From Cryobacterium aureum (lineage in GTDB: Bacteria; Actinomycetota; Actinomycetes; Actinomycetales; Microbacteriaceae), in contig NZ_PPTG01000025.1 of NCBI RefSeq assembly GCF_002954245.1, positions 212,909 to 276,908 on the forward strand: DNA of 64,000 nt. Direction: 5' to 3'. Positions 17,906-25,442 of this stretch are shown here, piece after piece. The notes beneath the pieces are model-generated. The model did not search any database. It was not told the DNA's origin and worked only from the letters and a program-made list of their open reading frames with translations. Every line of letters starts with the position of its first letter. The stretch's first letter is position 1. The translations under genes and the position numbers were made by a program.

Positions 17906-18159
17906 TGGATAGGACCCAGATCGTCCGTTGTCTCGTCGGGTTCCTCGTCGTCGTAGAATTCCGCGATCGGATCGCCGGGACGTCGCACCAGACGTTGCAT
18001 ATCGGCTTTCGTGAGAAACGCCTGCTTGCCTGAACGGATCGGCACCAGCGTCGCGATTGGAACGCCGTTGCTGGTAATCGTTACTTCTTCACCCTGTCGC
18101 GCGCGCTCGATCACATCGGCGGTGTGATTGCGCAATTCTCGAACAGGAACCAAGCTCAT
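17902..18159 (-). CDS. vapB: Phd/YefM-type antitoxin (VapB)
   Basis: An 85-residue antitoxin with the Phd fold at the N-terminus: VPVRELRNHTADVIERAR, then VTITSNGVPIATLVP, the usual beta-hairpin. The acidic tail (EFYDDEEPDETTDD) should bind and neutralise the PIN toxin. The start is set at the ATG six bases after a TACACT -10 box. It would repress its own promoter together with VapC; imperfect direct repeats of GCTAC in the promoter spacer are possible contacts. A longer start at 18210 is possible but would put the promoter inside the gene. Confidence 0.85.
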   Translation of the reverse strand: MSLVPVRELRNHTADVIERARQGEEVTITSNGVPIATLVPIRSGKQAFLTKADMQRLVRRPGDPIAEFYDDEEPDETTDDLGPIQ

Positions 18160-18165
18160 GCGCTG

Positions 18166-18195
18166 AGTGTAGCCGGGAGTAGCACGCTGTAGCAA
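18166..18195 (-). promoter_or_regulatory. Leaderless promoter of vapBC
   Basis: On the minus strand TTGCTA (18195-18190), an 18-bp spacer, and TACACT (18171-18166) are followed by six bases and the vapB ATG. Transcription would start on the ATG. The spacer holds two GCTAC direct repeats. Confidence 0.65.
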
Positions 18196-18306
18196 GCATC
18201 GCCCCGGCATGAATGCGGATGCCTACGAGTGCAAGCGCCGAGTCGAGACCCGACTGACCGACGGAGCAACGCGAAGTGTCGATACGCGCCCGATTCCGCG
18301 GCTGAA

Positions 18307-19575
18307 TTACCATCCGTGCTCGTGCACGAGGCTGAATATCGAGTTTGAAACCTTTGTTGCAAATTCCTGTTCGCCTGAGGTGCCTCCAATGCCTGCTGCG
18401 GCATCCGCGAACGCGCCAGCGAGGCCGCCGCGGATATACCTCACGCGCTCCTCGGCGTAGCCCACGGTGATGTGCAATTTCGCAGCCACCGAGAGAAAAT
18501 CACTCAGGCCGATGGCGTCTATGCGGTACTCGTCACCGACCTTCATCGCCGAGCGAAGCGCAGCCGTCGCCGGATACGGCGCATGCGTTCCGAGGTCATA
18601 AAGCGGGGCGAGCACAGCGCGGTCGCCACGCAAGAGAATCGAAATGTTCTTTGCATGCGCGTCCGTGCAAGCGGCCGAAACGTTGAACACGAGGGAATCG
18701 AAGAACCGCTTCTGGCTTGCCTCCCGATCGCTTAGGGGCAATCGGCCAAGCAATTGAGCGATGGTGCCAACGCCCGGACCGCCGTCCTGCTGGTACTTGA
18801 GATCTGGTGGAACGCTCAGAGCCTGGCAGAGGTCTTCTTGATGCAGCCGCGCCCATCGTCCGTCTAATTGTCGTCGGTCGTATCGGCGTGAGACAAAGAC
18901 GTGATCCCCCTGCTGCGTTGTCGTGAGCTCGTGGTCGGCGACGTTGAGCCCCAGAAGGCGGGCCGCGCGCATCGTCACGTACTCGTTCACGTCATGATTG
19001 GAATACGGCGCGATGGCCGGTTTTAGAATGTGCGTGGTCGGCGTGGAATCGTTGGGCACGCCCCACCCACCATCATCGAATCGGAATAGGGCAACCTTGG
19101 GCTGCGCGCCAGGCAAACTCCACCGCGCGTCGTCGCCGCGCTGTCCCCAGGTATCGGAGTGCTGAACGATGTCGTTGATGAGGCCACTGAAGTCACCATC
19201 GGAGAGTCTTTCGACGTCTCCCTGTCGAGTGGCGGCATCGGTCGAGGCCTCATCGGGCGGCAGAATCTGTACGGCTCCCGCGGCATCCCGGCCGACGTGG
19301 GCCAGCAGCCCGAAAGCGTTTCGAGCGGATGTTTGATACGTGGCAGCTAGCTCAGCAAGCTTGGTTGGGCTGTCGGTCAAAAGGCCTTGCAGGAAGGCTG
19401 TGACGACCCGCGAGGGGTGCTCGCGCCTCGCCAGCGGCATGGAAAGCGATAGGGGAGTCGACCGACTATCCAGCCGGTATCGTTCGTCGTAGGCAAAGGT
19501 GGTATTGCCCTGTTTGGTTTGGGCGAGCGTGCCAACGCGCTCGCCATCGAGGTATACGTAGAGTTCGGAGTTCAC
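18307..19575 (-). CDS. hipA: HipA-family serine/threonine kinase toxin
   Basis: A full-length HipA of 422 residues. HipA kinases phosphorylate translation targets such as GltX and cause dormancy. The N-terminal subdomain has the DGERVGTLAQ and FLQGLLTD segments of the family. The kinase core shows THILKPA (ATP Lys), TDAHAKN (about 303-309) with catalytic Asp and Asn, and PLYDLGTH with the metal-binding Asp. It follows hipB by 3 nt and is co-transcribed with it. All catalytic residues look intact, so this is probably an active toxin. It sits back to back with VapBC, on the same strand. Confidence 0.9.
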   Translation of the reverse strand: MNSELYVYLDGERVGTLAQTKQGNTTFAYDERYRLDSRSTPLSLSMPLARREHPSRVVTAFLQGLLTDSPTKLAELAATYQTSARNAFGLLAHVGRDAAGAVQILPPDEASTDAATRQGDVERLSDGDFSGLINDIVQHSDTWGQRGDDARWSLPGAQPKVALFRFDDGGWGVPNDSTPTTHILKPAIAPYSNHDVNEYVTMRAARLLGLNVADHELTTTQQGDHVFVSRRYDRRQLDGRWARLHQEDLCQALSVPPDLKYQQDGGPGVGTIAQLLGRLPLSDREASQKRFFDSLVFNVSAACTDAHAKNISILLRGDRAVLAPLYDLGTHAPYPATAALRSAMKVGDEYRIDAIGLSDFLSVAAKLHITVGYAEERVRYIRGGLAGAFADAAAGIGGTSGEQEFATKVSNSIFSLVHEHGW

Positions 19576-19578
19576 CGG

Positions 19579-19839
19579 TCATCGCCCCAGTTCGGCAAAG
19601 ACATCGTCAAGCACATTGTGCGGGTCCGGGGCTCGATCGCTGACATCCAGGGCGAGCTGCAGCACCTGAAGCACGTCGAAAACCCGAAAGAGTGACACGC
19701 CCACCTTCGCGGATTCGAAGTTGACGAGCCATTCCCGAGAGACTTTCGCGCGGTCGGCTACTTGCTGTTGGGTAAGTCCCAAGGCCTCGCGTTTCGCCCG
19801 CGCCAGCGCACCAAGATCCTGTGCGGAACGTGTATACAT
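19579..19839 (-). CDS. hipB: HipB-like XRE antitoxin and autorepressor
   Basis: An 86-residue XRE/Cro-type helix-turn-helix protein: LGALARAKREALGLTQQQVA followed by DRAKVSREWLVNFESAK is the classic HTH. HipB binds HipA and represses the operon. ATG 19839 is chosen because GGAGG lies 6 nt upstream and the promoter and operators end just before it; a longer frame from 19974 would run through the operators. Three evenly spaced palindromes upstream are its likely sites. The C-terminal tail (DPHNVLDDVFAELGR) is longer than the bare HTH and could contact HipA. Confidence 0.88.
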   Translation of the reverse strand: MYTRSAQDLGALARAKREALGLTQQQVADRAKVSREWLVNFESAKVGVSLFRVFDVLQVLQLALDVSDRAPDPHNVLDDVFAELGR

Positions 19840-19852
19840 TTCAGCCTCCACG

Positions 19853-19920
19853 GTGGATGATCGTCCACGTTTACCATTATGGATGATCATCCACAATCTA
19901 GCAAGTGCATGATCGTGCAC
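19853..19920 (-). promoter_or_regulatory. hipBA promoter with three phased operators
   Basis: Three near-identical palindromes, GTGGATGATCGTCCAC (19853-19868), TGGATGATCATCCA (19880-19893) and GTGCATGATCGTGCAC (19905-19920), have centres exactly 26 bp apart. On the minus strand TTGCTA (19904-19899), a 17-bp spacer and CATAAT (19881-19876) form a sigma-70-type promoter. The middle operator lies in the spacer and touches the -10, the first covers the start-site region, and the third is just upstream of the -35. Confidence 0.8.
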
Positions 19921-19991
19921 ATGCTCTCCGGAACAGCGGCCACATCGCAAAGCGGCCACCGACGAGTGGCTCACCCGTCGGCGATCGGCGG

Positions 19992-20408
19992 CTAACCCTC
20001 GCTTTGCTCGCTACTGCGGCGAAACGAGAACTTCTTGTGCCCGAAGAAGCTCAGCAACGTCGTGACCAGAAGAATGACCAGCTGGGCGAGCAGCGGCGGC
20101 ACCAGAAGCACCTCAACCAGCAGGGGCAGCGCGGCCGCGTTGATGCCGATTGCCACCAGGTACACGCTGACGAACCGGGCGAAGTCCCGCGGCACGTGCC
20201 CGTGCACCACGAAGACGAATCGCCGGTACAGCACGAAAGCCAGGGTGATGCCGACCACGTAGGAGAGCGCGAGACTGTTCAGATAGCCGAGGTAGACATC
20301 CGCGAACACCCACACGGTGAAAAAGGAGAAGACCAGATAATTGACTGCCGTGTTCGTGGCGCCGACCGCGAGAAACCGCACACGCTGGTCTCGCAGAATC
20401 CTCCGCAT
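19992..20408 (-). CDS. GtrA-family membrane protein
   Basis: A 138-residue protein with four membrane helices, of the GtrA type proposed to flip polyprenyl-phosphate sugars. It starts VRFLAVGATNTAVNYLVFSFF, shows FVLYRRFVFVVHGH in the central loop, and ends LLSFFGHKKFSFRR, the basic C-terminus typical of the family. Its ATG lies 3 nt after the stop of an upstream glycosyltransferase. It closely resembles the GtrA at 32.8-33.3 kb (shared ALYRRF-like loop and GHxxFSFRR tail) more than the one at 13.6 kb. It is the last gene of the minus-strand operon that starts at rmlB. Confidence 0.87.
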   Translation of the reverse strand: MRRILRDQRVRFLAVGATNTAVNYLVFSFFTVWVFADVYLGYLNSLALSYVVGITLAFVLYRRFVFVVHGHVPRDFARFVSVYLVAIGINAAALPLLVEVLLVPPLLAQLVILLVTTLLSFFGHKKFSFRRSSEQSEG

Positions 20409-20411
20409 GGG

Positions 20412-21554
20412 CTACAGGTCCGCGTGCAGCTGCCAAACCCGCTCGGCCGAGTCGCGCCAGCTGAAGGCCCGCGAACGGTCGCCGCCGAAGATGGTCATGC
20501 GGTTCTGCAGCACGCTGTCGCCAAGCACTCGGTTGATCGCATCCACGAGTCGGGCCGGATATTCCTTGGGGTCTGACCGCTCGACCGCGACGCCGGCATC
20601 GCCGGCCGCTTCGAGCAGTGCCGGGGCATCGGAGTGCACGACCGGGGTCCCTAGGTGGAACGCCTCAATGATCGGCAGCGCGAACCCTTCTTCCAGGCTG
20701 GGATAGACGAACACGCTCGCCCGCGCAATCACCACGGCCAGGTCGGAGTCACTCAGCCCCGACAGCGCGCGCACGCACCCCGGAGCCAGCCCGGCTTCAT
20801 CGGCGACCGAGGCGAGGTCCAGTTCGCCCCAGGTGTCCGGTCCCAGCACGATCAGGGGCAGGTCGGGTGCGCCCGGCAGCCCGAGCGCCGTAATCAGCGC
20901 GGTGACAGCCTTGCGCGGGTCGAGCGACCCGGAGGTCAGAATGTACTGTGATGGTAGCTCCAGCGCCTGCAGGCGCTCTTCCACCAGGGGAATAGCTGGC
21001 AGCACGAGCCCGCGTCCCACGGCGCCGCCGATCACGCGCACCCGGTCGCCCAGATCCATGATCTCGGTCAGTTGCCGCGCGACGGCGTGGCTCGGCACCA
21101 CGATTGCGTCGGCGTGCTTGCGGGCTCGCTTGAGCATGCCCTTGGTCCAGGCGACGGTCGTCGGGGTCAGCGACGATGGATGCGTCCACGCCAGCACGTC
21201 GTGCAGGGTCACGGCAATCTGGGTGCCGTCGTCGGCGCGATTGTGGCGGCGCAGCGGCGCGAGCAGTCCAGGCGCGTGAATGAGGCCGGTGCCCGACGCT
21301 GCGGTCACGCCGAGCGCCCAGGCCGTGGCCAGCTCCCGGCGGGCCAGCGCCGTCTTGTGCAGATTGGCCAGGCCGGGCAGTGCGGCCTCAATGAGTTCAT
21401 ACTGTGCGGGTGGCGACGACGAAACGATGCCCTCAACGTCGCACTCGGCCGGCGCGGTGGCAATCAGCGCGCGCGTGAGTTCCTCGGTGTAACGCCCGAC
21501 ACCGCCCGGAACCGGGGCGACCATCTGGTCGACGACTACCCGCAGAGTGATCAT
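20412..21554 (-). CDS. GT4-type glycosyltransferase, paralogue 1
   Basis: A GT-B fold glycosyltransferase of 380 residues that should use a nucleotide sugar. PVPGGVGRYTEEL is the N-terminal glycine loop, HAPGLLAP and TLHDVLAWTHP follow, and the C half has SGSLDPRKAVTALI and PSLEEGFALPIIEAFHLGTP, the GT4 donor-binding motif with its conserved Glu. It is clearly homologous over its full length to the next upstream gene, with the same ending SWRDSAERVWQLHADL. GGAGG 5 nt before ATG supports the start. Acceptor and donor cannot be read; neighbouring rml genes suggest rhamnose. Confidence 0.87.
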   Translation of the reverse strand: MITLRVVVDQMVAPVPGGVGRYTEELTRALIATAPAECDVEGIVSSSPPAQYELIEAALPGLANLHKTALARRELATAWALGVTAASGTGLIHAPGLLAPLRRHNRADDGTQIAVTLHDVLAWTHPSSLTPTTVAWTKGMLKRARKHADAIVVPSHAVARQLTEIMDLGDRVRVIGGAVGRGLVLPAIPLVEERLQALELPSQYILTSGSLDPRKAVTALITALGLPGAPDLPLIVLGPDTWGELDLASVADEAGLAPGCVRALSGLSDSDLAVVIARASVFVYPSLEEGFALPIIEAFHLGTPVVHSDAPALLEAAGDAGVAVERSDPKEYPARLVDAINRVLGDSVLQNRMTIFGGDRSRAFSWRDSAERVWQLHADL

Positions 21555-21670
21555 GCTGCCTCCAAGGCCCCTGCTCCGAAAGCGGGGGCGCGCGGCAATG
21601 TTCGAATGGAAAATCGTGGGCGGAGGTGAGTCCGGACTGAAACTCTCAAGTATCCAACTAATATGCGCAT
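21551..21670 (-). CDS. Possible 39-residue bridging ORF between paralogous glycosyltransferases
   Basis: An ATG lies exactly 3 nt after the stop of the upstream glycosyltransferase, and the frame ends in a TGA that overlaps the next gene's start as ATGA. The peptide begins MRILVGYLRVSV and is basic, with no recognised domain. The spacing and first codons (CCC-ATGCG) mirror the glycosyltransferase-gtrA junction at 20406-20414, so it may be a relic of a duplicated gtrA start rather than a functional gene. It could still serve to couple translation. Confidence 0.25.
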   Translation of the reverse strand: MRILVGYLRVSVRTHLRPRFSIRTLPRAPAFGAGALEAA

Positions 21671-21673
21671 GGG

Positions 21674-22810
21674 CTACAGGTCCGCATGTAATTGCCAGAC
21701 CCGCTCCGCGGAGTCCCGCCAGCTAAACGCTCTGGCCCGGTCCAGGCCGCGCAGCCGAAGAGTGGAGTTCAGAGACGTGTCGCTTAATACTCGAGAGATG
21801 GCCGCAGTCAGTCGTTCCGGATACCCAGCAGCGTCGTTCAGCGCCACAACGTGCCCTGCATCCCCAGCAACCTCGACGAGGGCGGGAGCGTCGCTGTGCA
21901 CCACAGGGGTGCCGAAACTCATGGCCTCCAGCAGCGGAAGTCCGAACCCCTCGGCCTGGCTCGGGTACACGAACACCGTTGCTCGCGACAAAATGAGCGC
22001 GAGATCGCTGTCGCTGACGAAGCCCAGCGCACGAACGCGACCCTCCGCAAGCCCGGCCTCGTCGGCAACTGCTGCGACGTCCAATTCGCCCCAGCCTTGC
22101 GGCCCGACGATCAGCAAAGGCAGGTCTGGCGCGCCGGGCAGGCCCAGCCCGCTAATGAGAGCAGTCAACCCTTTGCGCGGCTCAAGTGTGCCGACGGTCA
22201 GAATGAACTCTCTCGGCAGTTCTAGCTCGGCAGCTCGCGCATCCGCGTTCGTAGGCAAGCGGAGTTCGCTGCTGACGGCCCCGCCGATCACACGAACGCG
22301 GTCGCCGAAGTCCATGATCTCTGAAAGGGCACGCGCCACAGCGTGTGTGGGCACGATGATCGCGTCTGCATGCTTTCTGGCCCGTATGACCATCGCTTTA
22401 TGCCAGGTCACACCGTGGGGCGTCAGCGTCTCAGGGTGCGTCCACGGCACGACGTCGTGAATGGTTACGGCGACCTGATTCTGATTCGTGGAGCGATCGT
22501 GCCGCTTCAATGGGGCCAACAAACTCGTCGCATGGACCATCCCCCCGCCTGGGAGTGAAGTCAACCCTAATTGCCAAGCTGCGGCGAGCTCGCGTCGGGG
22601 GAGAGTCGTCTTGTAGAGGGCGGAAAGGCCCGGCAGCCGGTCAATAACCGATGCGTATTTCTCGGGGGTTGACGCACACACCACACCTTCCACGTCGCAG
22701 TCGTCGGGTGATGTGAGAATCAGCTGTCGAGTGAGATCCTCGGTGTATCGGCCGATTCCGCCCGGAACTGGCGAAATCATCTGGTCCACAATCACTCGAA
22801 GAGTTGTCAT
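21674..22810 (-). CDS. GT4-type glycosyltransferase, paralogue 2
   Basis: A 378-residue glycosyltransferase, tandem paralogue of the preceding entry. The same motifs recur: PVPGGIGRYTEDL, HATSLLAP, TIHDVVPWTHPETL, VGTLEPRKGLTALI and PSQAEGFGLPLLEAMSFGTP. ATG 22810 is chosen because it aligns with the start of the paralogue (M-T-L-R-V-VDQM); a GTG at 22873 would add 21 residues with no counterpart. The gap to rmlD upstream is about 110 nt. Two closely related enzymes side by side often add the same sugar at different linkages, or extend a repeat. Confidence 0.87.
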   Translation of the reverse strand: MTTLRVIVDQMISPVPGGIGRYTEDLTRQLILTSPDDCDVEGVVCASTPEKYASVIDRLPGLSALYKTTLPRRELAAAWQLGLTSLPGGGMVHATSLLAPLKRHDRSTNQNQVAVTIHDVVPWTHPETLTPHGVTWHKAMVIRARKHADAIIVPTHAVARALSEIMDFGDRVRVIGGAVSSELRLPTNADARAAELELPREFILTVGTLEPRKGLTALISGLGLPGAPDLPLLIVGPQGWGELDVAAVADEAGLAEGRVRALGFVSDSDLALILSRATVFVYPSQAEGFGLPLLEAMSFGTPVVHSDAPALVEVAGDAGHVVALNDAAGYPERLTAAISRVLSDTSLNSTLRLRGLDRARAFSWRDSAERVWQLHADL

Positions 22811-22919
22811 CGTTACTTGGCTCTCGGGTGGAATTTCGAGCGTACGAAACGCAAGGGTCGGGTCAGTCGCCACGATACCGTTCCAAGCGCCGGCGTACTG
22901 AACGTCTCGTGGGCTTCCA

Positions 22920-23768
22920 CTATCGCAGCGCTCCGGCGACCGTGGCCGCTTCGAGCGCTTGTCTCCAATCGCGCATCGGCTCGATACCTGCTATCGCCCA
23001 GGCGTCGTGACCAAGCACCGAATAAGCCGGCCGCGGTGCCGGCAGCACAAAAGCCGAGCTGTCCGTCGGCAGCACGCGCTCGGGGTCAAGTCCGGCCAGC
23101 GCGAACACGTCGCGGGCCTGCTCGAACTTCGAGGCGACCCCGGAGTTCGTGCCGTGGTAGATGCCGGCGGGCGCGTCGGAGTCGAGCAGCAGCACGATTT
23201 GCGCGGCGAGGTCGACCGTCCAGGTGGGCTGGCCGACCTGATCGGTGACGACGTTCAAGGTGTCGCGCGTACCGGCGGCCTTGAGCATGGTCTTGGCGAA
23301 GTTTGGGCCGTTCTTGCCGTACAGCCAGGCCGTGCGCACGATGTAGCTGCGCGAACCGTTTTCCACCTGCACGAAATCCTCACCGGCCGCCTTGGTACGG
23401 CCGTAGGCCGAGATGGGGCTGTGCGGCGTGTTCTCGGCGTAGGGCGTGGTGGCGCTGCCATCAAAGACGTAGTCCGTTGAAATCTGCACGAGCTTCGCTT
23501 GCCGAGCGGATGCCGCCACCGCCAGATTGTAAGGTCCCACCGCGTTCACGGCGTAGGCCTCGTCTTCGTGCGTTTCGGCGTCGTCAACCTTGGTATACGC
23601 GGCGGCGTTGATGATGACGTCGTGCCCGGCGACAGCGGCCTTGACCGCATCGAGATCGGTCACGTCGAGGTCACTCCGGCCGAGAGCCGTCACGTCGCGT
23701 CCGGCGAGAGCCGTCTGCAGGTCACGGCCCAGCATGCCGGTGGCCCCGGTGATCAGGTAGCGGGTCAT
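22920..23768 (-). CDS. rmlD: dTDP-4-dehydrorhamnose reductase
   Basis: The last enzyme of dTDP-L-rhamnose synthesis, reducing dTDP-4-keto-L-rhamnose with NAD(P)H. The 282 residues fit RmlD. The N-terminal GATGMLGRDL is the cofactor loop, STDYVFDG is diagnostic of RmlD, YGRTKAAGE is the catalytic Tyr-x3-Lys, and RTAWLYG follows. It ends one base before the rmlB gene starts its own stop region, so rmlB and rmlD are tightly coupled on the minus strand. With rmlA, rmlC and rmlB adjacent, the rhamnose pathway is complete. Confidence 0.95.
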   Translation of the reverse strand: MTRYLITGATGMLGRDLQTALAGRDVTALGRSDLDVTDLDAVKAAVAGHDVIINAAAYTKVDDAETHEDEAYAVNAVGPYNLAVAASARQAKLVQISTDYVFDGSATTPYAENTPHSPISAYGRTKAAGEDFVQVENGSRSYIVRTAWLYGKNGPNFAKTMLKAAGTRDTLNVVTDQVGQPTWTVDLAAQIVLLLDSDAPAGIYHGTNSGVASKFEQARDVFALAGLDPERVLPTDSSAFVLPAPRPAYSVLGHDAWAIAGIEPMRDWRQALEAATVAGALR

Positions 23769-23769
23769 A

Positions 23770-24756
23770 TCAGTTCAGCGCCGCGCGAGCCTTGAGCGGT
23801 TCCCACCATTGGCGGTTGTCGCGGTACCACTGCACCACGTCGGCAAGGCCCTGTTCGAACGGAACCTCGGGGGCATAGCCGAGTTCCGCCTGAATCTTGC
23901 TGATGTCTACCGAGTAGCGCAGGTCGTGGCCGAGACGGTCGGCGACGCGGTCAACATACGACCAGTCCTTGCCGGTCGAGTCGAGCAGCAGCTGGGTGAG
24001 CTCCTTGTTGGTGAGCTCCGTGCCGCCGCCAATGTTGTAGATCTCGCCAGCGCGACCGCCGACGAGCACCATCGCGATGGCGCGGGTGTGGTCGTCCACG
24101 TGCAGCCAGTCACGAATGTTGTTGCCCTCGCCGTAGAGGGGAACGTGCAGGTCGTCAATCAGGTTGCTGACGAAGAGCGGAATGACCTTTTCGGGAAAGT
24201 GGTATGGGCCGTAGTTGTTCGAGCATCGCGTGATCGAGACGTTGAGGCCGTGGGTGCGGTGGTAGCTGCGGGCGAGCAGGTCGCTGCCGGCCTTCGACGC
24301 GCTGTAAGGGGAGTTCGGCTCGAGCGCCCGCTCCTCGTTCCAGGAGCCTTCCGCGATGGAGCCGTAGACCTCGTCGGTGGAGACGTGCACAAACCGGGCC
24401 AGCTTGTGGCGCAGCGCGGCGTCGAGCAGCTGCTGGGTGCCGAGCACGTTGGTCTCGACGAAGATCGTCGAATCCATCACGGAGCGGTCGACGTGCGATT
24501 CGGCGGCGAAGTGCACCACCGCGTCAAGCCCGGGAAAGAGCGTGTCGAGCAGTTTGCCGTCGCGAATGTCGCCGTGCACAAAGCTGTAGCGCGGAGAATC
24601 GGCGATCGGGGCAAGGTTTTCGAGGTTGCCCGAGTAGGTCAGTGCGTCGAGCACGACAACTTCGGCGCCTTCAAGGCCCGGGTACTTGTCTTCAATCGTG
24701 CGTCGCACAAAGTTGGAGCCGATAAAACCGGCGCCGCCGGTGACGAGGATCTTCAT
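23770..24756 (-). CDS. rmlB: dTDP-glucose 4,6-dehydratase
   Basis: Converts dTDP-glucose to dTDP-4-keto-6-deoxy-glucose with bound NAD. The 328-residue extended SDR shows GGAGFIGSNFV at the N-terminus, STDEVYGS (Thr and Asp-Glu catalytic set), YSASKAGSD (catalytic Tyr-x3-Lys) and NNYGPYHFPEK, all diagnostic of RmlB. It is the first gene of the minus-strand operon and is divergent from rmlC. No good Shine-Dalgarno precedes the ATG; GGAACGG lies about 10 nt upstream. Confidence 0.96.
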   Translation of the reverse strand: MKILVTGGAGFIGSNFVRRTIEDKYPGLEGAEVVVLDALTYSGNLENLAPIADSPRYSFVHGDIRDGKLLDTLFPGLDAVVHFAAESHVDRSVMDSTIFVETNVLGTQQLLDAALRHKLARFVHVSTDEVYGSIAEGSWNEERALEPNSPYSASKAGSDLLARSYHRTHGLNVSITRCSNNYGPYHFPEKVIPLFVSNLIDDLHVPLYGEGNNIRDWLHVDDHTRAIAMVLVGGRAGEIYNIGGGTELTNKELTQLLLDSTGKDWSYVDRVADRLGHDLRYSVDISKIQAELGYAPEVPFEQGLADVVQWYRDNRQWWEPLKARAALN

Positions 24757-24815
24757 ATAGGAGTAACCGTTCCGTTCGTAGACATGGCCTTGTGATTGTA
24801 TCGGACAGCGATTGG

Positions 24816-24821
24816 TAGACT
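24816..24821 (+). promoter_or_regulatory. -10 box of a probable leaderless rmlCA promoter
   Basis: TAGACT is followed by six bases and the GTG start of rmlC, so transcription should begin on the start codon. A TTGTGA 20 bp further upstream is a weak -35 candidate. The minus-strand rmlB promoter must lie in the same 71-bp gap. Confidence 0.5.
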
Positions 24822-24827
24822 CCGAAC

Positions 24828-25439
24828 GTGCAAATTCGCGAGCTCTCGATCCCCGGTTCCTACGAAGTCACCCCGAGGCAGTTTGGTGATGATCGGGGAG
24901 TGTTCCTCGAATGGTACCGATTCGATCATTTAGGCGAGGCTATTGGGCACCCGCTCAAACTCGCCCAGGCCAACACTTCAGTGTCGAAGCGAGGGGTGGT
25001 GCGAGGTATCCACTTTGCCGATATACCGCCGGGACAAGCCAAGCACGTCACCGTGACCCACGGCGCGGTACTGGACTTCGTTGTAGACCTGCGTGTAGGT
25101 TCGCCAGCCTTCGGCACCTGGGATTCGGTTCGCCTTGATGAGCAGGATCGTCGCGCGGTCTACATTCCCGAAGGTGTTGGTCACGCTTTTGTAGCACTCA
25201 CCGACGACGCTACGGTGAGTTATCTGGTAACCAGCGTGTTCAACGCTGGACGCGAGCACGGCATCAATCCGCTCGATCCCGACATTGGACTTATTTTTCC
25301 GGCCGAGTTGGGAAGTCCACTCGTGTCGGAAAAGGACGAGTTGGCGCCGAGCCTCGGGGAGGCCCTGGAATTGGGACTTCTCCCAACGTGGGAGGCTTCA
25401 CAGGCCTTTTACGCTTCCCTCAACACGGAAAGTAACTAG
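24828..25439 (+). CDS. rmlC: dTDP-4-dehydrorhamnose 3,5-epimerase
   Basis: A cupin-fold epimerase of 203 residues. It begins QIRELSIPGSYEVTPRQFGD, continues RGVFLEWYR, and shows the catalytic RGIHF His and the later GVGHAFVALTDDATVSY. The family's Asp-His catalytic pair appears intact. The GTG start lies directly after a -10 box. It is followed 3 nt later by rmlA, so rmlCA forms a plus-strand operon divergent from rmlBD. GC content begins to fall from here rightwards compared with the flanking housekeeping DNA. Confidence 0.95.
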   Translation: MQIRELSIPGSYEVTPRQFGDDRGVFLEWYRFDHLGEAIGHPLKLAQANTSVSKRGVVRGIHFADIPPGQAKHVTVTHGAVLDFVVDLRVGSPAFGTWDSVRLDEQDRRAVYIPEGVGHAFVALTDDATVSYLVTSVFNAGREHGINPLDPDIGLIFPAELGSPLVSEKDELAPSLGEALELGLLPTWEASQAFYASLNTESN

Positions 25440-25442
25440 CAC

